This document shows positions 25,979 to 38,044 of a stretch of 64,000 nucleotides of DNA, piece by piece. This DNA is from Ligustrum vulgare (Eukaryota; Streptophyta; Magnoliopsida; Lamiales; Oleaceae). The DNA lies in the NCBI GenBank assembly GCA_963555705.1, contig OY743190.1, positions 15,314,491-15,378,490 of the forward strand, written 5' to 3'. The translations under genes were made by a program, and so were the position numbers. The notes below the pieces were generated by a model, which saw nothing but the letters and a program-made list of their open reading frames with translations, did no database searches and had not been told where the DNA came from. Position 1 is the first letter of the stretch, and every line of letters begins with the position of its first letter.

Positions 25979-26420
25979 TGCCTAGTTTTTTATCTATCAA
26001 AAGTATTTACAAAACCAAAATGCTTTTCTAGTGTTCAATTCGTTATAGAGATATAGCCGAGTTACATTTTAAAAAAAGTTTTTAATGCATCCTCGAGAGA
26101 AGACTTAAATACTATTTGGAATACGGATTTTCAAAGCCCGATGAGTTGTGGTTAAACAATTAAGTCAAAGTATAGATGGATTTAAGGTGGATTCTCAATC
26201 TCCAACGCGCTTGCTTTCACTGTTTTTAATTCAATTTTTAATTGCTTTCTTAGTTTAATTCTTAGTTTGTCATCATTCAACAAATCACTATTGTATTTCT
26301 CGTTCCAGTTAAGGAATTCAACCTAGAATACAATTTACTTAATCCGTTGGGTACGATATCCAGACTTTTGGTCCACTTTATTACTTGTGCGATCCGTACA
26401 CTTGCGAAAATCAAAACAAG
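25979..26420 (+). repeat. Athila-type LTR, right fragment, ending at its primer site
   Basis: It continues the LTR interrupted by the solo insertion and runs to the LTR 3' end ACTTGCGAAAATCA near 26414. The AAACAAGTTTTTTG that normally leads into the primer site follows, and there the sequence breaks. The next bases belong to another copy of the same LTR in opposite orientation. Confidence 0.75.
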
Positions 26421-27464
26421 TTTTTTGTCAAATTCATGAGGATTTGAAAATTCGTGTTCCAAATGTTCCAAATTCGCATTTCAGTTTTTCCCTTTTAAGG
26501 ATAACACTAAGCATAGGTGATGTATCTCTATCCCCTATCGGACCTAGAGGTAATTAAACATGTCTATCGCTCTCCCGCTCTCTCTATTTTCAGAAAATAC
26601 CACCCAGTTATACAAAAATTGGCCAGAAATTTGCATAAGATAAAAAAAGCATACTTTAAACACTCAAAACCATAAATCATATCATTTAAACAATAGTCAA
26701 TGCATAAAATCCAAATACTAAGGCTTCATCATAATTCCCAACACAAAACGTCTAGGCTAGATACATAATTAAGAATAAATTACAAGAAATATGAAAAAAG
26801 ATAACCCCGTTCATCTTCTTGTTCTTGTATCTTCAATCTTCTATTTGGTCTCGCGTGTCCCTCTTTAATTGAGCAGCAAATTCGCATGAAAGCACAATTG
26901 AGAACAATATTGGGAACCCCTAATTCGTGCATGACATTATGTATACATAGTTTTAGGTAAAAAAAGGGAGAATAAACGACTAAAATCCACTCATGGACCG
27001 AACTAGCTGCTGGGCGGAAACGCACGCTGCGTGGCTATGAGTTTCGTGGCCGTGCAGTAGGTCAAAATGAGGTTCTGTAAATTTTAGCTTTCTCGCGCAA
27101 CTACGCTGTAGAGAGTTCGTGGCTGTGTAGCTTTGCGGGTGAAAGGCAATTTCATCTTTTCATTATTGTTTAAGTTGGACCCTCCTTTATTTGCGTCCAA
27201 GTCCTCCAACTTCCAATTGTGATAATTTAGCCCCTATACTTCTGATTTCTTCCATTTTCTTCCTTGTTCTTCTTCATGTTCATAAATTAGCTTCAATCAT
27301 CATCCAATTCTTTCATATTTGTCTCATTTGCATCCATTTCTGAGTCTTGGGTTGTTTTTTTTAAACATAAACAAATATAAACCAAATGGATAGCCAATAT
27401 TCTAAAACAAACATATAAAATCCTAATTTTTGCATATAAATAAGTGTATAAAATATACTTATCA
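26421..27464 (-). repeat. 3' LTR of the Athila relic, truncated
   Basis: It is collinear with 36062-38043 once the solo LTR there is removed. Its minus-strand start TGATAAGTATA is at 27464, next to the purine tract TCTAGTATAGGGGTGT on the minus strand. Its other end is lost at the head-to-head junction near 26420. Positions 27310-27330 show the uninterrupted (empty) version of the solo-LTR site at 37031. Confidence 0.78.
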
Positions 27465-29892
27465 ACACCCCTATACTAGAACTTTTATTTGTCCTTAAAT
27501 AAAATAAATCTAAACTACAAAGTTGAAAGATGCAATAATACAAATATTTTTGGGTTTTGTAAATTTGTTTACCACATGCCTCAATAGCCTAGATCATCAT
27601 CACACTTTAGCATAAAATTTTGAACACCACAGTAAAAATATATTTCTATCTATCCATTGCTCAACTTCAGTGTATGTGTGAATAGCTGAAGATCAAATTC
27701 AAACTTATGCAAAAATTAAACTTGACATTGCGTGACTCATCATGCAAGAGTAAGCCCAAATCCCATGTGGTCAAACTATGATGTCCTAATGATATTTCTT
27801 ACATCACTCATGAATGATCACACCTTCTTGCTTTTCTCTCACCGTCCTAAGGTTTCCTTAATTGTGGTTTCTAAAGAATTTTTTTTGTATTGCACTTTTC
27901 CAAACGAGATAGTTAGAATTAGATACACGCATGAACAACAAATCGATGGTAAATAGTTCCCAACTCTCACACCTCCAATTTCCAAAATTCCTATCAACAA
28001 GCTTATACCAAGCATTTTTCTTTTTGTTTTTCTCAATGGACGACTTTTTCTTTTTATATCCATGTCTTTTACCATCTTTGTGCAGAAGTTTTCTTACTTG
28101 CTTTCTATATGACACCCCCTGTAGTGAGCTTTAGGTCGGTGACTTCCAAGCCAGACGACTTTAGGGTACCAGGTTTAGAGAATTCCTTGGACTTAATTAC
28201 CCTAGTCATAAAGACGACGAAGAAAAATTAAAGATGTTTTAGTGTCATGTGTAAGTCCACTCTCCTTACTTGCTTTCTAATTGACCCCTGTAACGAGCTT
28301 TGAGCTGATAGCTCCCAACTCAGTTGAGGTTAGGGTACTAGGTTTCAACACTTTTACAAGCTTACTTGCTCGAGTCAAAAATGTATTTTATGTTTTTATG
28401 ATGGTGCGGGCTTATACTTGTTGACAAAACTTCTTCAACCAAAAGTACAAAAATCAAGAACTTCAAACCCTCAACCAATTAATTCGTACATGCACTAACC
28501 TTTCCACCCCCAAACGTTCTAAATTTAAGGTAGGGATCTAACAACTTTTGGTTTGGGATTTTTAGTCCGTTCTATGTTCAAATTGCGTAAATATGCCCCA
28601 CAAATATCAAGCAAATTCCTACCCAAATCATTATTTGACAATTGTTATGTGCTCAAGTAATTAAAGTCTAACATGGATAAATAGAACAAGATTAAACATG
28701 TTTCAAATTTTTGTTCATTATTCTAGCTAAAGCACTAAAATGATCCAAACTATATCCTACACAATAAACAAATACAAAAAAAATTAATTTTCCATTTTTT
28801 TTAATATCAACCCCAAAAAACGAATAAATGCATTGCCCTCAATGTTTTGCAAACAAATACATCAAGTATGCCCAAAATTATTAAAAGGGTTAGAAACTTC
28901 CCGAGTTTAGAAAGGTAATGTCTTATTTTGAAGCTTTGATTTGTGTTTCCTCTTGGATGATTTGACTTGTTTACAGCTCAAGGTGTATTCATAGTATCCC
29001 ATGCAAAAAAAGAGGTAAAAACATTAGAATACATCAATATTGCGTAAGGAATGATATAAATAAACCAACACCCCAAACTAGGACTTAGAAAATTTTCTAA
29101 AATTTTTGAAAAGTTGTTGAATACTGATGTTCAGACCTTGACATCGCCTCGAAAACTTGAAAATTTCCGGAGACTTGCCCTGGGCATATGCAAGTACATA
29201 ACTTGGTCTATAACATATAAAAAATTCAGCACATTTGGAGTTCATTTGATCCATTAAAATAAATGTTGAAGTTGTGGCCAGAAGCTGAAAATCAGGTGCA
29301 ATGGGTGTAGTGTTCTTGTAGTAACCATGTAATGGATGCAATGGTGTGCAATGATGTTCATGTTCAGTCCAGTGCCTTAAATCAGTTTAAGCTATGGATA
29401 AGTGATGCACAGTTGATGTAAAACATGTGTTTAAGGTAATCATCCAAAAATACTTGCAAAAATTCAATAAAGAACTTACAGAGACATTTTGTGCATGGAG
29501 AGAAATCAAAGCAAAATAGAGATTTGGATATATGGATCAAACAAAAATTTTACACCAAAGGACCAACAATCCCATAATCCAAGTTCTATCCTAATCCAAA
29601 TACCAATCATTGTCAATTCCAAATTTTCCATGAAACATGAAGAACACCAAAATTTTGACAAAAATCAGAAGTTATAGGAAGATTCATACTTTTGATGTGA
29701 TTAAGAAGTGTTAACTAGGATGAATTTGATCCAATGTGTAGTGCAAATTGTGGGAAATAATTGGGGGCACATTTAAGGGTAATTTGGGGCAGAGAAAACG
29801 AGTTGAAATTGTGATTTTTGAAAAATATAGCCATATGTTTTAAAAAATGCCGAGATGGCTTTAGGCTGCCGCTCGGCCATGCAATGGAATAC
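27465..29892 (-). other. 3' untranslated interior of the Athila relic
   Basis: No gene. Two imperfect direct repeats of ~170 bp start near 28093 and 28262. Each contains ACTTGCTTTCTA, TGACCCC or CACCCCC, and GGGTACCAGGTTT or GGGTACTAGGTTT, text typical of Athila and Tat 3' regions. Short open frames such as 29078-29341 have no recognisable domain. Confidence 0.55.
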
Positions 29893-30100
29893 TTAGGGCC
29901 TGTTCTGTTTGCTGTTTTGAGGTCGTTTTCTGTTTTTATTTTCGAAAACGCTAAAAACGCGTTCTCTTTACCATTTTCGAAAACGCATTTTGGAAAACAA
30001 AAAAAAAAATTGTACACAAAACGGAAAACGCCCGAAACATCGTTTTGGGCGTTTTGTGTGTATTTCGACAAAAAATGTCCAAAACGCGGAAAACGCGTTT

Positions 30101-30106
<6 letters not shown>

Positions 30107-30169
<63 letters not shown>
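30107..30169. repeat. Poly-T tract
   Basis: About 60 T residues, followed by shorter T runs at about 30203-30220 and 30259-30283, inside the Harbinger-like element. Length may be unreliable in assembly. Confidence 0.9.
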
Positions 30170-30174
<5 letters not shown>

Positions 30175-30253
30175 TAGAACTAAACTTAATATAAAGTTTT
30201 TATTTTTTTTTTATTTTTTTAGAATTATCCTAGTTTGGAACTAAGCCTAAATA

Positions 30254-30284
<31 letters not shown>

Positions 30285-30379
30285 GAGAATTATTCTAACT
30301 TGGAACTAAGCTTAAATAAAGTTTTATTAAATTCAATATCAACATTACAAAAAAAAATTAAGTGAGAATTCTTATTATT

Positions 30380-30830
30380 ATATTTCAAAAAATGCACCAA
30401 ACTGCATGGAATCGAAATGTACCAAACACGCAAAACTCTACTAAACAAAGCTAAATCTACCAAAAAAGAGCAAAATTTCACCAAGATGCCTAATCTAATA
30501 CCAAAAGCGCGATATGTACCAAATTGTGAGATGTTTCAAATTGTGCCCAAGAAATTTACCAAAATGCACAAATAGCTCTAAAATTTACGAAAACAATGTC
30601 AATTGTACTGTGCTAACCAAGATGTGTGAAATGTTAAAAAATGCTTCAAAATGTACTAAAATACACTATATATACCAGAATTCACCAAAATATACAAAAT
30701 GCATGATATCGACCAAAATGCGCAAATCGTACCAGTGTGCGAATGTACCAAAATACAAGAAAACAAACCAAGTTAAATGAAATTTATCAAAATGCACAAA
30801 AATCTACTAAAATTCTAGAAATGTACCACA
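30380..30830. repeat. Degenerate minisatellite, ACCAAAATGC-type units
   Basis: Variants of TACCAAAATGCACAAA, TACCAAATTG and CACCAAAATATAC recur every ~15-40 bases over about 450 bp. The stop-free translation at 30514-30780 is explained by this repetition, not by a gene. Confidence 0.7.
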
Positions 30831-31314
30831 TGAGAATTGTAGCAGGCAAGACCTATGATTAATCCTAGAAATGTGCCTGAATCAAATGTGGACTGATTAC
30901 TCCACAAGGTCAAGATGACTTTTAAATTTATTTTGTTTAATCAAACTCTGTATGAGTAATTAGAGTTACATGTATTATGGAAGTAATTTGGACTTGAATA
31001 TTATGTTATTAATTTCTTATAATATTTTTTTGGAGTTGAACATTAATGACATTATTATTTGGTCCAAAAAAAAGTTAAACAATATAGATTGTTTAATATA
31101 ATTCAGAAGCAAATTCATTGAAAATAGTATAAGTTGTATTCTGCAAAATTTCAAACAGAACATGTTTTCCAGCTTTTCATTTTCAAAAACAGTTTTCAGA
31201 AATGACAAACAGAACACGTTTTCAGCAACATTGAAAATAAAAATAAAAACAGGAAATACAAAACATTTTCCAAAATGAAAATACAAAATAAAATACAAAC
31301 AGAACGCCACCTTA

Positions 31315-31845
31315 GTGGTCGGCCAGTGCAAAATTTTATACACTGTTGATTTTAATGTCTAACTCGCGCAGTACTCCGGCTGAAGCTCAAAAATTTTGAA
31401 TTTTTGAATTCAAAACTCTATTTTCAACCCCTAAATGCCATCTAATACATGCGACCACCTTCAAAACACCATGTTCATATCCTAAGTTAATGTGTTATGT
31501 GGGTTGTTGTGATGATGAGCAATGAAAACAAGCAAAAATGTAATAAAAACGAAAAGTATTACTAAGTGCCAAAACATGCATAATGCAAGCACAAGTAAAA
31601 CTCAAGACACAAAACACATTCATGCATGCACCCTAAGTCTACTTGCGCTTGAATAAATGCAATGTCAAGCAATAAATCAAACAAAATGCTCAACATGCAG
31701 GATTAAACTATAAGCAAAACTCAAAACACATAACATGCAAGTGTATGCATCCTAAGCATGCTAATAGGTAATAATGCAATGCTAAGCCATTAGATATATC
31801 AAAAGCAATAAATTAAAACAAAATAAGCAAAAGGGTTTGAGAAAT
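31315..31845 (-). other. Athila relic interior, non-coding
   Basis: AT-rich sequence with scattered AAGCAAAA, ATGCAAG and CATGCA words and no coding frame. It belongs to the 3' untranslated part of the Athila relic. Confidence 0.4.
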
Positions 31846-31866
31846 TGGGTTGCCACCCAATAAGCG
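31846..31866 (-). other. Athila post-pol hairpin motif
   Basis: Read on the minus strand: AGCGCTTATTGGGTGGCAACC and then CAA. The TTGGG...CCCAA palindrome is a hallmark just downstream of the pol reading frame in Athila-clade elements. Here it lies only about 200 bp from the protease, marking the RT-integrase deletion. Confidence 0.7.
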
Positions 31867-32047
31867 CTTCATTTATAGTCTAGAGCTAGAATTCAATGTA
31901 AGAATCATCAGGGAGGCCTTAAATATGATGTTGAACCTCTACAATCATCTCGGGCCCTGTATTCAAAATGCTCCCAATATCTCACTGTCTTATCCATGTC
32001 AATTCTGGACCAATTTTCAAGTTGTGAATTATGGGCATTCATTTGCA

Positions 32048-32604
32048 TTATAGTTCTGCTAGCTCCTCATTTTCAGTTCTAAGTACTACCTGTCCATTTT
32101 CCACATCAATTAATGCTCGAGCAGTGCCCAAAAATGGTCGATCCAGAATCAATGGCATGTTTTCATCCTCCTCCATGCCTATAATTATGAAGTCAGTAGG
32201 AAAGATGAACTTATCATTCTTCACTAACACATCCTCCACGACTCCATGTGGAGGGCAAGTAGAACAATCAGCTGACTATAGTCTGATATTACTTTGCTTT
32301 GGCTCTCCCAATCTCAACTTTCTATACACAGATGAGGCATCAAGTTAATGCTTGTCCCAAGATCACATAAAACTTTGTTAAACTGTAGATCGATTGATCA
32401 AGGTATAGAAAAGCTTGCCGGATCTTTCAGCTTGGAAGGCTGCTTCTTCTGCAAGATTGTACTGCACTCTTCACTTAAAGAAATCTCTTCGAGATCCTCA
32501 AGCTTTTTCTTACTAGACATCATCGTTTTCAACAATTTGGCATAGATTGGGATTTGTGTTATTGCATCCAAGAATAGGATATTGATATGCAGTTTTCTGA
32601 GCAA
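32048..32604 (-). pseudogene. Athila gag-pro linker and partial protease
   Basis: Minus-strand frames carry LHINILFLDAITQIPIYAKLLK and LSEECSTILQKKQPSKLKDPASFSIP (32398-32604), the conserved run before the Athila protease. They continue as EDVLVKNDKFIFPTDFIIIGMEEDENMPLILDRPF (32048-32239), its C-terminal half. The piece with the catalytic DxG is disrupted between them, where the plus-strand text near 32290-32400 is out of frame. The reading stops near 32045. Confidence 0.8.
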
Positions 32605-32769
32605 GTTGAGAAATTTATTGAACTGCTTATCCTCATTCTTTTCTAACCTTTGCGGGAACGGGACTTATGAAATTTGAAGCTTAATTGTTGATTTCACCTC
32701 ATTTCCCTAATCCTTCTTTTTAGATAAAATCTTAGGCATTTCCATATTTATCTTATCTCTTTCATCTTG

Positions 32770-34049
32770 TGATGTGATCCCGGGAGGGGTCACGATTAGA
32801 ATGAATTTTGATTTTGACTTGGAAGGCAAGGAATATCAAGAATTTAAGGAAATTCAAGAAAGTGGTTCTTGAATTTTCGAATATTTCCCTTTTTTTTTTA
32901 ATAATGGATGAATTTTCAGATTAAATAAATAAAAATAATAATAATAATAATAATTTTTTTTAAATAAACACTTTTTAGTTTTTGTTGGATTTTTACATGG
33001 ATAAAAAACTGGAAAATTTTACGACGCGAAGAACAAGAAAACTCAAGAAAAAAAGACTCAACAACAAGATATGGATGATTTTGTATAGACTCGATGATAA
33101 AAACACAAAACAAACTAGGGTAGAAAAGAAAAACAAAACCTAAATTCAGAGTCCAGCTCTGATACCAAACTGATGTGATACCGGGAGGGGCCACGACGAA
33201 CACGCAGAAGAAACGCTGGGGAAGTTTCGAATTCAGGTTGGAACGGATGATAGCAATGCAACCCGACCTCACGACGCAAGAACCAGGGATATATTAAACA
33301 CGAGACATGTTACGATACGGAGATAAGAACCACAAAGGGGGAACTCCACAAGGAATGTCCAGATCCTTGATAAGTTCAATTGTTTTGAACGCCACAAATA
33401 TCTCATAATATTTGATAAGTTCTAAAGTATTCAATCCAGAACAATATCTGAGGGAAAACCACTCAATACAATTTTTATTAATTCAAGTATGTTTACAATG
33501 AATAATCAAAAGGAAACCCTAGTCGCTAATGGACTCAAAATAGAGTTCTAACTAACCTAAAATAACTTAAAACTGAAAAAGGAATTAAAAATACAAAAAG
33601 GAAATAAAATCCACGTTATTTGCGAAAACCCTAACTTACGGCCATGACAAAAATCACTTACGGCCGTAATTGTACTTCTGCTTCAGGGTTACGGCCGTAT
33701 GTTCTTTTTTTGTTGAATTCTTCCATTTCACCCGAGAATGACTTACGGCCGTGAGATCCTCCGGTTACGGCCGTAACTTTAAAAATCTTGATTTCTTCAT
33801 TTTGATCCGAGAATAGATTACGGCCGTGAGATACTTTATTTGCGGCCGTAATTTTGCTTCTTCTTAATTTTTGATTTTCTTGATTTCTCAACCCGATTCT
33901 TGGCTTGTCTCTTGGCTTGCTTACTGGGTTTCGCCTCGAACCTCGTTCACTCACGCAATGTTTGATCTTTGAAGCTCTTTGAACATGCTGAAAGCTTTGT
34001 TTGGCTTGATTTGTAGTTCTTTCCATCAAGTCCACTATGATTCATATCA
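32770..34049 (-). mobile_element. Short LTR element nested in Athila, one LTR almost entirely deleted
   Basis: Left end TGATGTGATCCCGGG and right end ATTCATATCA are flanked by TCTTG at 32765-32769 and 34050-34054. The right LTR (33173-34049) is complete, with seven TACGGCCGTA-type sites. The left LTR is reduced to about 26 bp, joined directly to the leader (TTGACTTGGAAGGCAAGG). A primer site reading TGGTATCAGAGC on the minus strand lies at about 33157-33168. Nothing coding remains. The preserved target duplication shows the loss followed insertion or arose in the inserted cDNA. Confidence 0.85.
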
Positions 34050-34545
34050 TCTTGAACCTCAGGTAATTGAAGACCACTTCGAGTTGTAAGCTTATTTGCC
34101 TCCTCTTTTTTAGAGTGATTTTGAAGCTTCTGAGGGTAAGGAACTGGAGGTACATAAATCTTGTCACAAGGAGCAAAATTGGTCCTTCCAGGTACATAGT
34201 CCCTTTCTTCTTCACAATTCCAATAGCCATTACCTTCCCTTTTGGGTTTGTTTTTGTGTTACAAGGTAGTTTCCCAGGTGCCCTTTGTGTTAAGGCCTGT
34301 ACTATCTATCCCACCCGAGTCTCGAAGTTCTTTATTGAAGTCTAATGGCTTTACAAAACCATCTCAGCTTTCTGCATGAAGTTTTCTGTTTGTTATGAAC
34401 TGACCCGTCTTCACCAAGACTTGTATGTTTGATTCATGAATTTCAAAACCATCTCCTCTAGATTGGACGTTTTCTTCTTTGTTTGATACTGAGGCTTTAT
34501 TGATCCATCACTGTGATCCTTCCATGCAAAATTAGGGTGATTTTG

Positions 34546-35622
34546 CTAACTTGGGTTGTATGTATTAGAATATAGATTGTTTTGACGATTACCCCACTTC
34601 ACAAAGTCGACTTGCTCCACCGAACATGCCAGAATGAGGCAATATGAGGTTCTATGGTTTGCACCACATTCATCACAACTCACTTTTGCAGATTTAGCTG
34701 AGTGGTTCACCAGTGCTATACTTTCTACTTTTGCAGCCAAAGCATCAACTTTCTCAGAAATTGTGGTTTAGGCATCAACTTCATACACTCCATTTGCTTT
34801 CTTTTGGATCAACCTATCAGAAGCCCACATCGCATTTGTATTGGCGATCCTCTCAAACAGCTCTAATGTTTGACCAATTGTTTTTGTAGTCAAGGATCCA
34901 TTCGATGATGAATCAACCATACTCTTAAAAGGTGGGAGTAACCCTTCATAGAAAAATATAACCTGGTCACCTATGTTAATCTCAGGGTTGGGGCACTTCC
35001 TGAGCATGTTTTTAAATCTATTCCAAGCATCATCGAAGGATTCAACATCTAAATGCTGGAAAACTATTATGTCATGTCTAAGCTTGGCAACCTTTGTTGA
35101 GGGCATGCCATTTTACAAAACTTCTGAACTAACTCATTCCAAGTAGTTATACTTGCAGCGGGATGAGAGTCCAGCCAGTCAACTGCTTTTCCCTTTAAAG
35201 TATATGGAAATAACTTGAGTATGATCGCATCGTCAGACACACCCTAATATTTGAAATGTTCACACATGTCCAAAATTTTTGAAACATGCGCATGTGGGGT
35301 TTTCATCAGGTCTTCCATAGAATTGTTGTCCATTCTGGAACTTATTTATGACATTAGTTTTCAGTTGGAAGTTTGTCTGCCCAAATGGTGGGTAGACTAT
35401 GTTGGGCTAACTTTGAACCACCTGGGGTGTCATGAAGTCACCAATCAGTATGTCATCCTCATTAACAGGGTTAGCAGCTGGCAACAAATTACCGTTGTTT
35501 GCCATGACTTTCTGTTTTTGGATTTTTGAATTATCTAATTCTCTTAACATATGGTGTAAAGTACGTTCTATTTCAAGGTCAACTTCAAAAAGATTCCCCT
35601 GTTTAGAACGTAGCATACACAA
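34546..35622 (-). pseudogene. Athila gag, frameshifted
   Basis: Three frames cover the gag. The first is an N-terminal stretch with LFEVDLEIERTLHHMLREL (35407-35622). The core is at 34768-35106, with AKLRHDIIVFQHLDVESFDDAW, RFKNMLRKCPNPEI, FYEGLLPPFKSMVDSSSNGSL and ANGVYEVDA. The third has a zinc-knuckle-like CDECGANHRTSYC (34546-34740). These are Athila-clade gag hallmarks. Frameshifts separate the blocks, so no full-length Gag can be made. Confidence 0.82.
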
Positions 35623-35764
35623 CTAGGAGAGTAAAAGAACTAGTTACTAAACTAAAACAAAAATAAAAAAGACTAAAAATACTAAAATAAACAAAACTAA
35701 ACTAGTAAAGCAATAAATAGTCCGAATTAGTGAATATAACCTAAAAATAAATTTAAACTGAAAT

Positions 35765-35781
35765 CCCCGGCAATGGCGCCA
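35765..35781 (-). promoter_or_regulatory. Primer-binding site, tRNA-Asp type
   Basis: On the minus strand TGGCGCCATTGCCGGGG follows the LTR after a short spacer. It is one base from the standard TGGCGCCGTTGCCGGGG, complementary to plant tRNA-Asp, used by Athila and Tat elements. Confidence 0.88.
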
Positions 35782-35790
35782 AAAACTTCT

Positions 35791-38043
35791 TGTGATTTTT
35801 GCAAGTGTACGGATCGCACAAGTAATAAATTTGACCAAAATTTCGAATATCGTACCCAAGGGATTGAGTAAATTGTATTCTAAGTTAAATTTCTTAACCA
35901 GAACGAGAAATTCAATAGTGATTTGTTGAATGATAATAAACTAAGAATTAAACTAAGAAAGCAATGAAATGTTGAATTAAAATCAATGAAAACAAGCGTG
36001 TTGTAAATTGTGAATCCACCTTAAATCTAGCTTCTATACTTTGACTTAGTTGTTTAACCATAATTCATGGGGATTTGAAAATCCATGTTCCAAATGTTAT
36101 TTAGGTCCTCTCTCAAGGATGCATTAAAAATCTTTTTCTAAACTGTAACGCAACTATATCTCTATGACGAAGCGAACACTAGAAAACCAGTTTAGTTTTG
36201 GAAACACTTTTTAAGGATAACACTAGGAATATGTGGTGTATCTCTATCTCCTATTGGATCTAGCGATAATTAAACATGTCCAACGCTCTCCTACTCTCTC
36301 AATTTTCAGAAAACGCCACTCAGTTATACAACAATTGACCAGAAGTTTGCATAAGAGAAAAAAACATACTTTAATCACTCAAACCCATAAATCATATAAT
36401 TTAAATAATAGTCAAAGCATAAAATCCAATTACTAAGGCTTCATCACAATTCCCAACACAAAACGTCTAGCCTAGATACATAATTAAGAATAAATTACAA
36501 GAAATAGGAAAAGAGATAACCCTGTTCATCTTCTTGTTCTTGTATCTTCAATCTTCTCTTTGGCCTCGCGTGGATACCTCTTTGATTGAGCAACAAATTT
36601 GCATGAAAGGACAATAGAGAACAATATTGGGAACTAATTCGTGCATGACATTAGGGATATATAGTTTTAGTCAAAAAGGGATAATAAACTATGAAAATCG
36701 CATGGACCAAATAAGCTGCTGGGCCGGAAAGCGCGAGGCCTCATTGTTATGAGTTCCGTGGCCGTGCAGTAGGTCAAAGTCAGGTTATGTAAATTTCAGC
36801 TTTCTCGCGCGGCTACGCTGTAGAGAGTCTGTGGCCTAGCAGGTTTGCGGGTAAAAGGAAATTTCATCTTTTCATTCTTGTTTTAGTCCTCCTTCTTTAT
36901 TTGCATCCAAGTCCTCCAACTTTCAATTGTGGCAAATTAGCCCCTATACTTCTAATTTCTTCCATTTTCTTCCTAGTAAACTTCATGTTCAAAAATTAGC
37001 TTCAATCATCATCCAATTCTTCCATATTTGTGATACGAATCGTAGTGGGCTTGACGGAAATAACTACAAATCAAGCCTAACAAAGCTTTCAGCATGTTCA
37101 AAGAGCTTCGAAGATCAAACATTGCGTGAGTGAACAAGGTTCGAGGCTAAACCCAGTCAGAAATTAAGAAGAAGCAAAATTACGGCCACAAATAAAGTAT
37201 CTCACGGCCGTAATCCATTCTCGGATCAAAATGAAGAAATCAAGATTTTTAAAGTTACGGCCATAACCGAAGGATCTCACGGCTGTAAGTCATTCTCGAG
37301 TGAAATGTAAGAATTCAGCAAAAAACGAACATACGGCCATAACTCCTATTTTCACGGCCGTAAACCTGAAGCAGAAGTACAATTACGATTGTAAGTGATT
37401 TTTGTCACGACCGTAAGTTAGGGTCGTAAATAACACGGATTTTATTTCCTTTTTGTATTTTTAATTCCTTTTTCAGTTTTATGCTATTTTAGGTTAGTTA
37501 GAACTCTATTTTAAGTCCATTAGCGACTATTGTTTCATTTTGCTTATTTATATTCTATTTTCCATTCATTGTAAATAGACTTGAATTAATAAAAATTGTG
37601 TTGAGTGGTTTTCCCTCAGATATTGTTCTGGATTGAACACTTTCATACTTATCAAATATTGTGAGATATTTGTGGTGTTCAAAACAATTGAACTTATCAA
37701 GGATCTGGACATTCCTTGTGGCGTTCCCCTTTGTGGTTCTTATCTCCGCATCGTAATGAGTCTCGGGTTTAATATATCCCTGATTCTTGCGTCGTGAGAT
37801 CGAGGTTGCATTGTTATCCTCTGTTCCAACCTGAATCCGAAACTTTCCCGACGTTTCTTCCCCGTGTTCGTCGTGACCCCTCCCGGGATCACATCAATTT
37901 GTCTCATTTGCATCCATTTCTCAATCTTGGGTTATTTTTATGAAACATAAACAAATATAAACCAAATGTATAGAGAATATTCTAAAACAAACATATAAAT
38001 CTTAATTTTGGCATACAAATAAGTGTATAAAATATACTTATCA
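35791..38043 (-). repeat. 5' LTR of the Athila relic, interrupted by a solo LTR
   Basis: Minus-strand start TGATAAGTATATTTT at 38043; minus-strand end ...AAAAATCACA at 35791. Without the nested solo LTR and one target copy it is about 1.38 kb. It is collinear with the truncated 3' LTR at 26421-27464. Confidence 0.8.
37031..37896 (+). mobile_element. Solo LTR of the palindrome family, TSD ATTTG
   Basis: It runs TGATACGAATCG...GGGATCACATCA, 866 bp, with ATTTG at 37026-37030 and 37897-37901. The paralogous LTR near 27317 has a single ATTTG and no insertion. Eight or nine TACGGCCGTA variants lie at 37177-37430. It is in the opposite orientation to the host Athila element. Confidence 0.92.
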
Positions 38044-38044
38044 C

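Larger units (their letters stand above)
29896..31311. mobile_element. Harbinger-like non-autonomous DNA transposon, TTA TSD
   Basis: The terminal inverted repeats are GGGCCTGTTCTGTTTG on the left and, read inward from the right, GGTGGCGTTCTGTTTG. TTA is duplicated at 29893-29895 and 31312-31314. The flanks both contain inverse-related AAAACG or CGTTTTC-rich subterminal text. There is no transposase; the interior is poly-T and a degenerate minisatellite. TTA/TAA targets and G-rich ends fit PIF/Harbinger (Tourist-like) elements. Confidence 0.75.
26421..38043 (-). mobile_element. Athila-type Ty3/gypsy relic, minus strand, RT and integrase deleted
   Basis: Order on the minus strand: 5' LTR (35791-38043), tRNA-Asp-type primer site (35765-35781), gag (about 34546-35622), gag-protease linker and partial protease (32048-32604), the post-pol hairpin TTGGGTGGCAACCC near 31848, a long 3' untranslated region, a purine tract beside 27465, and a truncated 3' LTR (26421-27464). 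Gag and protease fit the Athila clade. The polymerase part that should lie between 31870 and 32048 is gone. Three later elements are nested in it. The LTR 5' end reads TGATAAGTATATTTT. Confidence 0.82.
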
